DNA from: Acidobacteriota bacterium
GTDB taxonomy: Bacteria > Acidobacteriota > Thermoanaerobaculia > Multivoradales > J023
NCBI GenBank assembly: GCA_029263395.1
Contig: JAJCXO010000206.1
Coordinates: forward strand, 1-64,000
Direction: 5' to 3'
Length of the DNA stretch: 64,000 bases
Part shown: positions 33,894 to 43,463 of the stretch, piece by piece
Layout: every line of letters starts with the position of its first letter
Position numbering within the stretch: the first letter of the stretch is position 1
Notes under the pieces: generated by a model
Database searches by the model: none
What the model was told of the DNA's origin: nothing
Seen by the model: only the letters and a program-made list of their open reading frames with translations
Position numbers and translations under genes: made by a program

Positions 33894-34592
33894 ATGAACA
33901 TCCGAATCATTGCGTTTGCGACGGCGAGCGACATTCTGGGCAAAGAGCCCGTCGAGATTGTGATACCCGACGCCAGCCGCTTGAATGATCTGCAGCGTGA
34001 GTTGGTGACGCGGTACCCTGAGCTCGACAAATTGTGGCCGCGGCTAGCGGTAGCGGTCGACGGTGAGCTGGTGCGCGACGACCGGGAGCTCCCCGACGGT
34101 TGCGAGATTGCGTTGCTGCCCCCGGTCTCAGGCGGGTCCGGTGGAACCGGCGGCCGCACCGGCTTGACAGACGATGTGATCGACATTGCTGCGGTTGAAC
34201 ACTCAGTCACCGATCCAAGCTGCGGTGCCGTGCTGCTGTTCCTGGGCAACGTCCGTGATCACCATGCCGGTCGCCAGGTGGCACGCCTGGCTTACAGCGC
34301 CTACCGGCTGATGGCCGCCAAGACCCTGGCACGGATCGCTGCCGAGCTCGAGGCTGAAAGTGCCGAGCGGGGCGTGCGGATGAACGTCGCGATCGTTCAT
34401 CGCCTGGGTGAAGTCCCGGTCGGCGAAGCAAGCGTCGTCATCGCCGTGTCTTCACCCCATCGCGACGCCGCCTACCAGACCAGTCGCGAAGCCCTCGAAC
34501 GGCTCAAACGCGAAGTGCCGATCTGGAAACGGGAGCACTACGCTGACGGCGAAACTGTCTGGCGAGAAGAAGAGTCGTTGGCCGCAAGTTGA
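33894..34592 (+). CDS. MoaD-MoaE fusion, molybdopterin synthase
   Basis: The 232-residue product joins the small sulfur carrier MoaD (residues 1-82) to the catalytic subunit MoaE (about 92-225). MoaD's terminal Gly-Gly occurs in LLPPVSGG but is followed directly by a Gly/Ser/Thr linker and MoaE. MoaE shows FLGNVRDHH, HRLGEVPVGEASV and the active-site lysines around VPIWKRE. Because MoaD must carry a C-terminal thiocarboxylate, the fusion probably needs cleavage after the Gly-Gly, as reported for mycobacterial MoaX. The ATG at 33894 is where homology begins. MogA is encoded at 57 kb. Confidence 0.93.
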   Translation: MNIRIIAFATASDILGKEPVEIVIPDASRLNDLQRELVTRYPELDKLWPRLAVAVDGELVRDDRELPDGCEIALLPPVSGGSGGTGGRTGLTDDVIDIAAVEHSVTDPSCGAVLLFLGNVRDHHAGRQVARLAYSAYRLMAAKTLARIAAELEAESAERGVRMNVAIVHRLGEVPVGEASVVIAVSSPHRDAAYQTSREALERLKREVPIWKREHYADGETVWREEESLAAS

Positions 34593-34604
34593 CGGCCAGA
34601 CGGC

Positions 34605-35837
34605 CTACCGTCTGTGGTGTCGAATCAGTCCCACGAAGGGGACCAACGAGATGCCAGCTCCGACCAGCGCCAACCCGTCGAACGACCAGGCTGACATCAT
34701 GAATCCAGAAGCGAGCGCAGCAAGCCCACCGCTCGCCCAGGTCATCGAGTCGGCCAAACCTTGCAGGCGTAGCCGGTCACCCAGCGCCAACCCTTCCTGC
34801 AGCGCCGAACTCGCTGAGACGAAACCGAAGTTCCAACCCACCCCGAGCAGGAATAACGAGACGGTCAACGGCAAAGCCTGTGCCTCGCCAGCAACCGCAC
34901 TCAGCAGCGACGACAGCGCCAGGAGCAGGCTACCGGCGGCGATCATGCGATGTGGACCAAAGCGATCCACCAGGTAGCCGGTGAGCGGCGCAATGGCAAA
35001 CATGCCCAACGTATGGGACATCATCACACCGCTGACCAAGCCAAGGCCGTGATGGTGGCCGCTGATATGCAGCGGTGTCATGGTCATGACCAAAATCATC
35101 ACGAACTGCGAAATCATCAGCACCAGCAAGGACAACTGAGCGGTGGGATGTCGCACCAATTGCCACAGCGAGGACTGCCGGGCGACGCCGGAGGTCTCAA
35201 CGCCATCGGCGATCGGCACCACTTCCGGAACGTTCGCCAGTGTCAAGGGCTCGGGCCGAAGCATGACGAAGTACCACAGGGCAGCCAGAGCGAACCCCGC
35301 TCCGCTGATGGCGAAGGGTCCCGCCAACTCGGCACCGAGGTAGGCAGCTCCGAGCCGGCTGGCCGGCACGATGAGTAACGGCCCGGCAACCGAGCCGATG
35401 GTCGCCGCCCAGACCACAAACCCAATAGCCGATGCCCGCCGATCGTCGGACCATAGATCCCCTGCCGCGAACCGCGCCAGCTGACTCACGCTGCGGCCGA
35501 ATCCCATGATCAGCATGGCAGCAAGCAACACTCCGTAGCTCGCCATCCACAACGAGCTCACGCCGATCGCACCACCCGCCGCAGAAATAGTAAAACCGAG
35601 ACAGAATGCGGTACGGCGCCCCGAGCGCCGGCTCAAAGCAGTGAGCACGGACGCCCCTAATGCCGAGCCCACGGTACCCAAGGCACTGGGTAATCCGGCC
35701 CACTGAGTTGACCCCGTCAGCCCCTCAGCAGCGATAGACACCACCGAAATTGCCGCCAAGAAAGCGGTGGACGCCAACGCGTTGCCGATGAAGAGGGCGC
35801 CGGTCAAGCGACGCCGCTGCCGGTCTTGTAGCTTCAT
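34605..35837 (-). CDS. Major facilitator superfamily transporter
   Basis: A 410-residue membrane protein with about 12 hydrophobic helices in the MFS arrangement. Loop 2-3 carries RRSGRRTAF, a form of the family A-motif, and a similar RFGPHRM lies in the second half. The substrate is unknown; the pattern is of a drug/H+ or metabolite exporter. The start overlaps the stop of the inositol-phosphatase-like gene by ATGA, so both are co-translated. Confidence 0.88.
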   Translation of the reverse strand: MKLQDRQRRRLTGALFIGNALASTAFLAAISVVSIAAEGLTGSTQWAGLPSALGTVGSALGASVLTALSRRSGRRTAFCLGFTISAAGGAIGVSSLWMASYGVLLAAMLIMGFGRSVSQLARFAAGDLWSDDRRASAIGFVVWAATIGSVAGPLLIVPASRLGAAYLGAELAGPFAISGAGFALAALWYFVMLRPEPLTLANVPEVVPIADGVETSGVARQSSLWQLVRHPTAQLSLLVLMISQFVMILVMTMTPLHISGHHHGLGLVSGVMMSHTLGMFAIAPLTGYLVDRFGPHRMIAAGSLLLALSSLLSAVAGEAQALPLTVSLFLLGVGWNFGFVSASSALQEGLALGDRLRLQGLADSMTWASGGLAALASGFMMSAWSFDGLALVGAGISLVPFVGLIRHHRR

Positions 35838-36652
35838 CCGCGGATTGTAGTCGGGAGCTGGATGCCGCCCGTCAGCAAGTCCCGCAAGGGTTCCCACAAG
35901 GCCGGCGGTGCCGCGAGCAAACGAGGGGGTCCCACCGACGGTTCGAGAGCCTCGACCCGCGCGCCAGCCTCTCGCATGATCACGCGTCCAGCCGCCAAAT
36001 CTTGCGGCTTGGTATAACCGGTGAGGTCGACGTAAGCGTCGAACGCACCGCTAGCCAACCAACAAGCTGCCAGGGAACCGAGCCCGAGGGCGCGGATCCG
36101 GTAGACGCGGCGCGTCAGCTCGAGCAACCGACCCTCGAACCATGCACGCTCCGCCGCCGACAACGCATGGGTCTGCGGCGTGTCGACATTGATGATCACC
36201 CGTGACATCTCAACAACCGCCGAACCCGTCAGCCGTTCGTCGTCGACAAAAGCACCGCCACCATCAAAGGCGTGGAAACAACGGTTCGCCGCCGCATCGT
36301 AGACCACCCCCAACACTGGACGATCGCGATACAGCAAACCCACCGACAGCGAGAACAAGCTTGCCTGGGCGGCATAATACTTCGTGCCATCGATCGGATC
36401 GATCAACCACTGATATTCGGCATCAGCCTGGTCGGCGCCGGTCTCCTCACCGCTCAGGCCATGGCCAGGAAAGCGGTCCGCCAGGGCCGCCTTCAGATGC
36501 TGCTCGACCTCGACATCAACACTGGTCGCAAAATCGCGACGATCCTTGGCTTGGGCGGGGACAGCCGACCGCCAACGGTCGATCACCAAGGCTCCTTGCG
36601 CTTCCACCAACGAACGAACGAAATGCGTTGCGTCTGCGAGGTCGAGATTCAT
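35834..36652 (-). CDS. Inositol monophosphatase family protein
   Basis: A 272-residue Mg-dependent sugar/nucleotide phosphatase of the IMPase/CysQ/FBPase family. Motif 1 is complete (GEETG followed by WLIDPIDGTKYY). The usual second motif WDxAAG reads QDLAAG, keeping the metal-binding Asp but not the Trp. CysQ-type (3'-phosphoadenosine 5'-phosphate) or histidinol-phosphate activity is possible. It precedes and overlaps the MFS gene by 4 bp. Confidence 0.88.
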   Translation of the reverse strand: MNLDLADATHFVRSLVEAQGALVIDRWRSAVPAQAKDRRDFATSVDVEVEQHLKAALADRFPGHGLSGEETGADQADAEYQWLIDPIDGTKYYAAQASLFSLSVGLLYRDRPVLGVVYDAAANRCFHAFDGGGAFVDDERLTGSAVVEMSRVIINVDTPQTHALSAAERAWFEGRLLELTRRVYRIRALGLGSLAACWLASGAFDAYVDLTGYTKPQDLAAGRVIMREAGARVEALEPSVGPPRLLAAPPALWEPLRDLLTGGIQLPTTIRG

Positions 36653-36710
36653 GGTCCAAGCCTAAGTATTGGAACACCTACTTCCGTCAAACGCACAGCC
36701 GCCGGCCGAT

Positions 36711-37976
36711 TCAACCTCTTTCATCCAGGTTTTGTTCCAACAGAGCTCGCTCAGCTTGCAACCACTTCACAAGCTCCTCCTCGGTCGGCAGTTCCAACAT
36801 GTATCGCGAGACAAAAAGAGAATCGGCCAACCCCGCGGTGGCATAGCGGACAACTTCGCTATCTTTGCCTGCACACAGCAAGATACCAACCGGCGGGTTC
36901 TCGTCGGACCGGGTGGCGTGTTCAGCCAAGTAGTTGAGGTAGAAACTCATCTGCCCGGCGTGAGCGGGCTCGAAGTCCCCAACCTTGAGGTCAATGGCGA
37001 CAAGCGAGCGCAGCCCACGATGGAAGAAAAGCAAATCGAGGTGGTGGTGGACATTGCCGACCGTGACGCGGAATTGCCGATCCACAAAACAGAAATCGCG
37101 CCCAAGCTCTAAAAGAAACTCCTGAAGGTGATCTAGGAGAGCCTGTTCCAGATCCGCCTCACCGAAGCCGGCGGATGGCTTCAAACCCAAGAATTCGAGC
37201 ACGTAAGGATCACGGACCTCAGTACTCGGTGTTGTGACCAGTCCACCGTTTCGGACGAGAGCTAAGACCGCATCACGGTCTTTCGATAGACCAACTCGTT
37301 CATAGAGGAGACTGTTACGTTGGCGCTGGAACTCACGGACGGCCCAACCTTCCTTTAAGCAATGAAGTTCGTAGAAAGATCGTTTCAGGAGATCGTCAAT
37401 ACGGGAGAGCTCCAAGAGATGAGAAAATGAGAGTGTAGAGAAAAGTCGTTCGACCCATTCCGAATCCTGCCACTCAAGCTTCTTGGCTTTCTTGGCGCGC
37501 TGGGCCACAGAGGGGAACAATACTGCCTCGGTCGCTGACGATCCGCTATCAAGAATAGAAACGCCAGGCGTCTGGCGTTTCGACTCTTCTGGCCTGGAGG
37601 ACGCCGACACCGGTCGCCTCAAGAGACCGAGACCAAAAACGCCAGACGCCTGGCGTTTTGGGAAATCAGAACCGAACCTGGCGGGAAGTGCATGCCGAAT
37701 CTCGAGGCCAGGCCATGTCAAGGTCACCTGGCGGCAGTTCTTCAAACTGCTCACACCCAGTCCTTTGTACCCTCGCACGTCTAGCTCGGCGGCGAGCCTT
37801 GGGAAGAGGCGATCACCGTATGCAGCACGATCTTCACCCGTTTGTTCGTACTCGACAAGATAGGCACCAATGAGCCAATTACGCACCGAGAGCAGTCGTG
37901 CGACCGATCGCCCGGCCGCCTCCTGCAACGAATCGGTGATGGCACCTAGGTCAAAGAGAAGGGTCTCGAAGTTCAT
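36711..37976 (-). CDS. YhcG-type (DUF1016) PDDEXK nuclease-domain protein
   Basis: A 421-residue DUF1016 protein. The N-terminal DUF1016_N helical domain (RLLSVRNWLIGAYLVEYEQ) is followed by an atypical stretch of about 60 residues, then the WSHLLELSRI-like part and the PDDEXK nuclease core. The core shows HHHLDLLFFHRGLRSLVAIDLKVGDFEP, i.e. D ... D-x-K. Such proteins are associated with restriction or defence islands. The extra stretch includes two related octapeptides (KRQASGVF, KRQTPGVS) encoded by an inverted palindrome pair. The ATG at 37976 fits the family start. GC is lower than in flanking genes. Confidence 0.87.
   Translation of the reverse strand: MNFETLLFDLGAITDSLQEAAGRSVARLLSVRNWLIGAYLVEYEQTGEDRAAYGDRLFPRLAAELDVRGYKGLGVSSLKNCRQVTLTWPGLEIRHALPARFGSDFPKRQASGVFGLGLLRRPVSASSRPEESKRQTPGVSILDSGSSATEAVLFPSVAQRAKKAKKLEWQDSEWVERLFSTLSFSHLLELSRIDDLLKRSFYELHCLKEGWAVREFQRQRNSLLYERVGLSKDRDAVLALVRNGGLVTTPSTEVRDPYVLEFLGLKPSAGFGEADLEQALLDHLQEFLLELGRDFCFVDRQFRVTVGNVHHHLDLLFFHRGLRSLVAIDLKVGDFEPAHAGQMSFYLNYLAEHATRSDENPPVGILLCAGKDSEVVRYATAGLADSLFVSRYMLELPTEEELVKWLQAERALLEQNLDERG
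37558..37659. repeat. REPIN-like inverted pair of 22-bp palindromes inside the nuclease gene
   Basis: A near-palindrome at 37559-37580 (AAACGCCAGGCG followed by TCTGGCGTTT) and one at 37637-37658 are exact reverse complements of each other. About 56 bp separate them. The whole 102-bp block is a multiple of three and stays open in the host frame. The layout of two inverted palindromes roughly 100 bp across is that of REP doublets (REPINs). Confidence 0.8.
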
Positions 37977-38062
37977 GGGATGTCTCATCCGTCCAACAGA
38001 ATCTTCGAGACGCTGCCTCACGTCGAAACTGACATAGCACTTTCCTGGGCTCGAGATTCAAG

Positions 38063-40255
38063 CTAGCCGTCCGCCCAGGACCGCAGCTCGTCGAGCAGCG
38101 CTCCTGAAACCCCTTCCGTGCTCCATTCGGCACAAAGATGGCCAACCGGCGCTTTGAGTGCCGGTAGCGGATTGCTACCCGGGGTCATCGCCGCCACTTC
38201 GCCACGCAGCCACTCGAGTAAGGATTCGAGTGACTCGAACGACCCGTCAGCCAAGGCCTGACGCAGACTCGGCACGGTGTGGGTTTCGAAGTTTTGTTTG
38301 CGGTCGAGATCGACGATGTCCGGCAGTAGCAGGGACGCTTCGGTGAGCGACAGCTCAATGCGCGCCAAGAGCTCATTGTAGATCCGACGGGCGATGGTGT
38401 CGGCCTTGACCCGGACCTCGCGCAATAGCTCTTCGCCACGGGCCCCGGAAGGCTCGCCGTGGGGCAACAATTGGCAGTAGAGCTTGAGCTTGGGCTCGGT
38501 ACCCGACGGCCGGATGGTGATGATGAACGAATCGGTGAACAGCTGCAGCACGTTGCGCGGGGTTTTGTCGGTATCGCTGACGAAGGGGCCGAAGGCCTCT
38601 TGATCCCAATAGTCCACCATCTTGTGGACCGTCTGGCCACCCAGGACTGCCGGCCGGTTTTCCCGCAACGACGCCATGATGCGATCTTTTTTCAGCATGC
38701 CGGCAGCACCCGCCATCATGATCGAACGGTTGACGGTATCGAAGCCGCCGAGCTCTTCCAGGATGCCGGTGTAATAGTCGAGTAGCGTCTTACCTTCTTG
38801 CCGCAGGCGTTGGTAAAGCGCCGCCAGGTACATGCAAGCCGGAGTGGCATCTTTGTCGCGGATCGACGGCAACATCACAACACCGTGACTCTCCTCGGCC
38901 GCCAAGACCAGGTCCTGATCGGAGCAGGTGACGTCTCCCCAGGGTTTGCCAGCTTGCAGCGTCTTGAGTACCGCCGCAACGTATTTGAAGCCGACCAGCA
39001 AGTCGTCGACCAACCAGGAGTCCCCCGCCTTTTCGACGATTTTGCCGAGAATTTTGGTGGTCACCAAGGTTTCGACCACCAACCCCTTACGCCGCGGTCC
39101 GTGGGGATCGAGCATCAGGTAATAACACAGCACAGCAGCGATCTGATTGCCGTCGAAGTGGTACCAGGAGCCATCCGGCATCGCCATCTCGAGACCCACA
39201 CGGTCAGCGTCGGGATCACTCGACAGCACGACGCCGGACCCCTGTTCGTCGGCGTAGCGACGAGCCGGCTCAGTGGCCTGGGGGACCTCCGGGTTGGGGG
39301 CCTTGAACGGGATCACCGAGAAGCTACCGTCGGGCCCTTCGGCGGGTGGCACAACCAGTGGGAAGCCAAGCTTCTCGAGCACGTCACCGACGGTCGACAG
39401 GCCACAGCCACAGAGCGGCGTGTAGGTCACCGGGTAATCCGCCGTCGGAGTGAAAACGCCATCATAAAGCTCGATGTAGGCTTGAACGTAGTCGTCATGC
39501 AGGGCGGTCGGCACCGCTCGAATTTTGCCGGCGGCGAGCGCCTCGTCGAAGGGTGTCGAACGGATATCGGTCGCCCGCTCCATGGCGTCGACCAGGTGCT
39601 GGTCGTCAGGGGCGATCGGTTGCGAGCCGAAGCGATCGTAAACCTTGATGCCGTTGTCGTCCGGTGGATTGTGGGACGCCGACAGATTCATGCCGCCGAC
39701 GGCTCCCAGCTCGCTGATCAAGTAGGACAGCTCGGGAGTGGTCAACACCGCGTGCTCCGCTTCCGGCTCGGCGAAGTAGGCGACGATGCCGTTGCCAGCG
39801 TAAATCTCACAGGCCAGGCGACCGAGGGAGCGCGCTGAGACGCCAACCAGCGGGTGATCCTTGTCCAAGAAGCCATACCGTCCGGCGTTGTCGAGGAAAA
39901 CCCGCACGTCGTTGGCCACCACCACGGTCAATTCGTCGCGGTCGGGGAAGGCCTCCCGCAGGTACTGACAGTGGCCCTGAACGGTCATGCCGACGGTGGT
40001 CGGATTCATCCGGTTGGAGCCATAACCCACCGGGCCACGGCGACCGCCGGTACCGAACGGCAACACTTGCCAGAAGGCGTCGAACAATAGATCGACGTGC
40101 TCTTCAGCCAGGTGTTGCTCGAGAATCTCCGGATAAGAATATGGGACATCGCCGGACAGCCACTGGCGCAAACGCTCGGCGGCACTGCGGCCGAGCTCGT
40201 CGTAGCGGTCAGCGAGAAGGTCACAGACCTTCTGGAGCGCTGCGGTATTAGACAT
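38063..40255 (-). CDS. Phosphohexomutase (phosphoglucomutase/phosphomannomutase family)
   Basis: A 730-residue alpha-D-phosphohexomutase. Catalytic serine loop NLSASHNPPDDNG, metal loop SSDPDADRVGL, sugar-binding ESHGVVML and phosphate-binding RPSGTEPKLKLY are all intact. Family members are mostly 450-600 residues; here about 110 extra C-terminal residues follow the phosphate loop domain, with a leucine-rich helical segment (SLTEASLLLPDIVDLD). AAGGAG precedes the ATG at 40255 by 6-7 bases. It could supply glucose-1-phosphate for glycogen or mannose-1-phosphate for surface sugars. Confidence 0.92.
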   Translation of the reverse strand: MSNTAALQKVCDLLADRYDELGRSAAERLRQWLSGDVPYSYPEILEQHLAEEHVDLLFDAFWQVLPFGTGGRRGPVGYGSNRMNPTTVGMTVQGHCQYLREAFPDRDELTVVVANDVRVFLDNAGRYGFLDKDHPLVGVSARSLGRLACEIYAGNGIVAYFAEPEAEHAVLTTPELSYLISELGAVGGMNLSASHNPPDDNGIKVYDRFGSQPIAPDDQHLVDAMERATDIRSTPFDEALAAGKIRAVPTALHDDYVQAYIELYDGVFTPTADYPVTYTPLCGCGLSTVGDVLEKLGFPLVVPPAEGPDGSFSVIPFKAPNPEVPQATEPARRYADEQGSGVVLSSDPDADRVGLEMAMPDGSWYHFDGNQIAAVLCYYLMLDPHGPRRKGLVVETLVTTKILGKIVEKAGDSWLVDDLLVGFKYVAAVLKTLQAGKPWGDVTCSDQDLVLAAEESHGVVMLPSIRDKDATPACMYLAALYQRLRQEGKTLLDYYTGILEELGGFDTVNRSIMMAGAAGMLKKDRIMASLRENRPAVLGGQTVHKMVDYWDQEAFGPFVSDTDKTPRNVLQLFTDSFIITIRPSGTEPKLKLYCQLLPHGEPSGARGEELLREVRVKADTIARRIYNELLARIELSLTEASLLLPDIVDLDRKQNFETHTVPSLRQALADGSFESLESLLEWLRGEVAAMTPGSNPLPALKAPVGHLCAEWSTEGVSGALLDELRSWADG

Positions 40256-40399
40256 CTCGTCTCCTTGTTGCGAGCGGATCGAAGCGGCGTGACGGCCTCG
40301 AGTGACGCCGACGTATTGTGGAAGGGGACGGGCTAGTTCAGCCCACCACGCCGATGGTACCAAAACTCCGCCGTCGTCAGGTATCGACTTGGAGCAACC

Positions 40400-41785
40400 T
40401 CAGTTGGTGCTCGCTGGCAACCGTTCGACCTCGGCGCGATGTTCGATCCAGGCTCGGAACCGGGCGTTGATCACGCTCCAATCTTCGCCCAGTTGGGTTC
40501 GCAAGGTGGTGGTCGTCGGCGGCGCACCGCCGGCCACTTCATCCAGAAAAGAGCGGAAGGCGGCAGCGTATCGTCCATTCTCGCCACCCATCAAGTAGCG
40601 AATCCAAAACGACGCAGCAGCATAGTGGATCTTGACCTTCGGAGTACGCACGAAGTCTTGCCAGTCGGTGCTCATCAGTGCTGGCACCGCCGGTAGCTCA
40701 CCGGTCTGTAACGACTCCCGCAAACGCCACAGGTTGGCGAACCCACCTTCGAACCGATACTCGTTGCGCCGCACGAGACGCCGGCCCCCCAAGTCTTGTG
40801 GAAACAAAGCACCGGTATCGTCAATGCGTCCTTGCGCCAACGCATCCGCCAAGCCTTCATCGAGCCAGGGTGGCAGCTGCGGGCCGACCGCACGCCGATT
40901 GATGAAATGCACCAACTCGTGCACCACGGTCGAGGCAACTTCGCTCCGAGATCGGCTACCTATATAAAGCGCCGCTACCCCCTTGGTGCTGTGGCCGGCA
41001 GCCGCCAACCCGGCGATCCGCTGCGATTTGCGTTGCAGCAGACGATAGGCAATGTCACTCTGGAACAACACCACCGCTTCGCTAGGCTCGCCGATCGGCT
41101 GCCGGTCATAATGCTTGATGTAGGCAGCCTCGACATTCTCAACCACTGCGTCGAGAAATGCGATCAGCTCGTCATCGGAGCTGTCGGTGTAGAGCGCATA
41201 CGGCCCCAGCCGAGACACCCGCTCGCCGCCCCTCAAGTATTTGCGCGTCGCCGCCAACAACGTCTCTTCAGGGACCTGTGGCGCTACCGGTCCCACCGGC
41301 TCGGGCTCCTCACCGTAGGGAATCTCCGCGTCCTCGTCATAGTTCCGGAGGTGCACCCAGCCTTCGCGGCCATGGTAGTCGACGCTGTACCAGTCGCCAC
41401 GGTTTTCGACCTTGCCGGCACGGCTCAGCTTCTCGAATTGAAAAACCGTGGGGGCATCCGCCGAAGCTCGGCTTTTGAGCTCCATTCCTGGAAGCACCCA
41501 AACGTGCTGAGCGAAGACCGGTGACGGCGGCGAGGGTATGGCCTCGGCTATTCGATCCAGGTCGGTCATTTCAGAACTGGCGTCGAACGCCTCCGAATCT
41601 TCCCTCTCCGTCTTGTAGGAGGCGCGGTAGGCCTGCTGGAAACGCACCGCCAACTTCCCAACCACTGGCCAGTTTTCGGCTCGACGCAGAATCTCAGCAT
41701 CCGGGTTGCGGGTCAGCCAGGTAAGCGAACCGAAGACCCCGAGCAGTCCGAGAACGAGAATATAGGCCCAAATCGATCGCCGCAT
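40400..41785 (-). CDS. Membrane-anchored MA-type zinc peptidase with SH3-like domain
   Basis: The 461-residue product begins with a membrane anchor (IWAYILVLGLLGVFGSLTWL). A bacterial SH3-like domain lies near residues 95-160 (WYSVDYHGREGWVHL). The C-terminal half carries the zinc motif HELVH in STVVHELVHFINRR, followed by PPWLDEGLADALAQG, the signature of peptidase MA-like proteins. It probably cleaves envelope substrates outside the cytoplasmic membrane; the SH3 part would bind peptidoglycan. The ATG at 41785 gives the anchor its usual short basic start. Confidence 0.85.
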   Translation of the reverse strand: MRRSIWAYILVLGLLGVFGSLTWLTRNPDAEILRRAENWPVVGKLAVRFQQAYRASYKTEREDSEAFDASSEMTDLDRIAEAIPSPPSPVFAQHVWVLPGMELKSRASADAPTVFQFEKLSRAGKVENRGDWYSVDYHGREGWVHLRNYDEDAEIPYGEEPEPVGPVAPQVPEETLLAATRKYLRGGERVSRLGPYALYTDSSDDELIAFLDAVVENVEAAYIKHYDRQPIGEPSEAVVLFQSDIAYRLLQRKSQRIAGLAAAGHSTKGVAALYIGSRSRSEVASTVVHELVHFINRRAVGPQLPPWLDEGLADALAQGRIDDTGALFPQDLGGRRLVRRNEYRFEGGFANLWRLRESLQTGELPAVPALMSTDWQDFVRTPKVKIHYAAASFWIRYLMGGENGRYAAAFRSFLDEVAGGAPPTTTTLRTQLGEDWSVINARFRAWIEHRAEVERLPASTN

Positions 41786-41883
41786 ACTCGTTAGTCTAGC
41801 GGTCGCCGAGATCACTTCGCCGGTAGCTCAACGCGGCTGTCAGGCTACCTACCCCTGCCTTGCTTCAACTGTGTCGGCACACT

Positions 41884-42678
41884 TCAGCTCTCATTGCCCG
41901 CTTCGCGCTCCTCACGTTCCAGTCGTCGCGCTTCACCCAACGCCGAGGCGACCAACCCGGCTGGCATCGCAACCACCCCCAAGCCGACCATGAGCACAAC
42001 AAAGGTGAACACCCGACCACCCGTCGTCACCGGCACACTGTCGCCATAACCCACCGTGGTCACCGTCACCACCGCCCACCACAGGCTGTGAAACACCGAG
42101 GAAAACGTGTCCGGCTGCGCTTGGTGCTCGAAGTAGTAAATGCCGGTAGCGGCCAGGTAAAGGACAAGTAGCGTGGACGAGATAAAAATGACGAGCTCAT
42201 CCTTGGCCAACTTGAGCGCAAGATGGTAGCGCCTGAGCGCTGAGCTGTAGCGCACCAACTTGAACAGCCGAAGCAGTCGACACGCTCGCGCCGATCTCAT
42301 GTCGACGCCGGTGAACAGGAGAAACGGCACGATCGCAATCAGATCGATCAAGCCGAAGAAGCTGAAGATGAAACCGAGCTTGTTTTTGGCCAGACTGACC
42401 CGCAACAAATACTCGACCGTGAAGGTCACCAGAATCACAGTGTCCAGCGCCCGGAGCCAGCCACGGGTTGCATCACCAATATCGGGCAGGGTCTCGATCG
42501 AGAACGACACCACCGAGACCACAATCAACAGCTGGATGAACAGATCGAAGCGACGTCCACCCGGCGTGTCGTTACGTTCGACAATCGATCTCAGGCGTTC
42601 GAGCAAGGGGATCGCGCTCCGTTCAACTGAGTCACGGGTTTGACGTTTACGGTCTGGACGGTACGGCCTGATCGGCAT
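41884..42678 (-). CDS. Voltage-gated-type potassium channel
   Basis: A 264-residue six-helix ion channel. The selectivity filter TVGYGD is present in TTVGYGDSVP, preceded by a pore helix. The S4 segment carries spaced basic residues (RSARACRLLRLFKLVRY), so it may be voltage sensing. The C-terminus is a short charged helix. The ATG at 42678 is preferred to a TTG six codons upstream. Standalone gene. Confidence 0.92.
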   Translation of the reverse strand: MPIRPYRPDRKRQTRDSVERSAIPLLERLRSIVERNDTPGGRRFDLFIQLLIVVSVVSFSIETLPDIGDATRGWLRALDTVILVTFTVEYLLRVSLAKNKLGFIFSFFGLIDLIAIVPFLLFTGVDMRSARACRLLRLFKLVRYSSALRRYHLALKLAKDELVIFISSTLLVLYLAATGIYYFEHQAQPDTFSSVFHSLWWAVVTVTTVGYGDSVPVTTGGRVFTFVVLMVGLGVVAMPAGLVASALGEARRLEREEREAGNES

Positions 42679-42748
42679 CTTACACTTGCTGGGCAAGTCG
42701 ACTCTGGTTACGACTTGGGCGGCGCAAAGCGGCTGCCAACCGCGAGCG

Positions 42749-43192
42749 TCAAGTGAGCTTCAACTCACCGACAACAATTGGCGCCTTCATGAAATTCTCC
42801 CCCGGGACCGCTTGGCCGGCCATACGGCGCAAAGTCGCTAGCTGCCCAACATGGGTCATACAGTCGCTGAGTGGTCCTTGCAGGATGGCAGACAAAGTCA
42901 TGGACTGCGGCTCCTCACCGTTCTCCAAGAACCCGTCGAGCTGTTCCAGACCACTCTCGAGTCGTCGTAGCTCGTCGTCCCAAGACAGGGACTCGAGCCG
43001 TCCCCAGGGTTCGCCGCTAAAACAGTGGACGGCGTAGGCGATCACCCCGGACATATGGCCCAGAATCTTGAGTGGTGTCCGCACGCCATAACCAGCGTCG
43101 AAATCGGGATAGCCAGCCGGCACTCGGCGGACTATCTGGCGAGTACGGTAGGCAAAGGTTGCCAGCATGTGGCGGAGTGTGTCGCGGTCCAT
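42749..43192 (-). CDS. DinB-like four-helix-bundle protein
   Basis: The 147-residue product fits the DinB/YfiT superfamily: helix 1 TLRHMLATFAYRTRQIVR, a His in LGHMSGVIAYAVHCF, and a final H in DCMTHVGQLATLRRMAG, which would bind a divalent metal. Members include thiol transferases, but most are uncharacterised. AAGGAG sits 5-6 bases before the ATG at 43192; the 41 codons upstream in frame are not homologous. Confidence 0.75.
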   Translation of the reverse strand: MDRDTLRHMLATFAYRTRQIVRRVPAGYPDFDAGYGVRTPLKILGHMSGVIAYAVHCFSGEPWGRLESLSWDDELRRLESGLEQLDGFLENGEEPQSMTLSAILQGPLSDCMTHVGQLATLRRMAGQAVPGENFMKAPIVVGELKLT

Positions 43193-43463
43193 GGGATCTC
43201 CTTGGTCAAGCATCAAAAGAGCATCGTAAAGCCAAGGAGCCGGATTGACCAGGATCAGGTCCACACCCAATGCAAAAGCCGGCGGCTGGGCGCCGCCGGC
43301 TCTTGGAGCCATCAAAGGCAGGGAAGCTGCTCGTCTTCCGTTGAGGAACCACCATTATATCGACAAACTTCGATGGAACAAGTCGAAACGCTAATATTTT
43401 ATGCGAACTTTGAACACGCGACCAACCGCCACCGCAAAGGACTTTGTTCGGATTCCACTCGCT

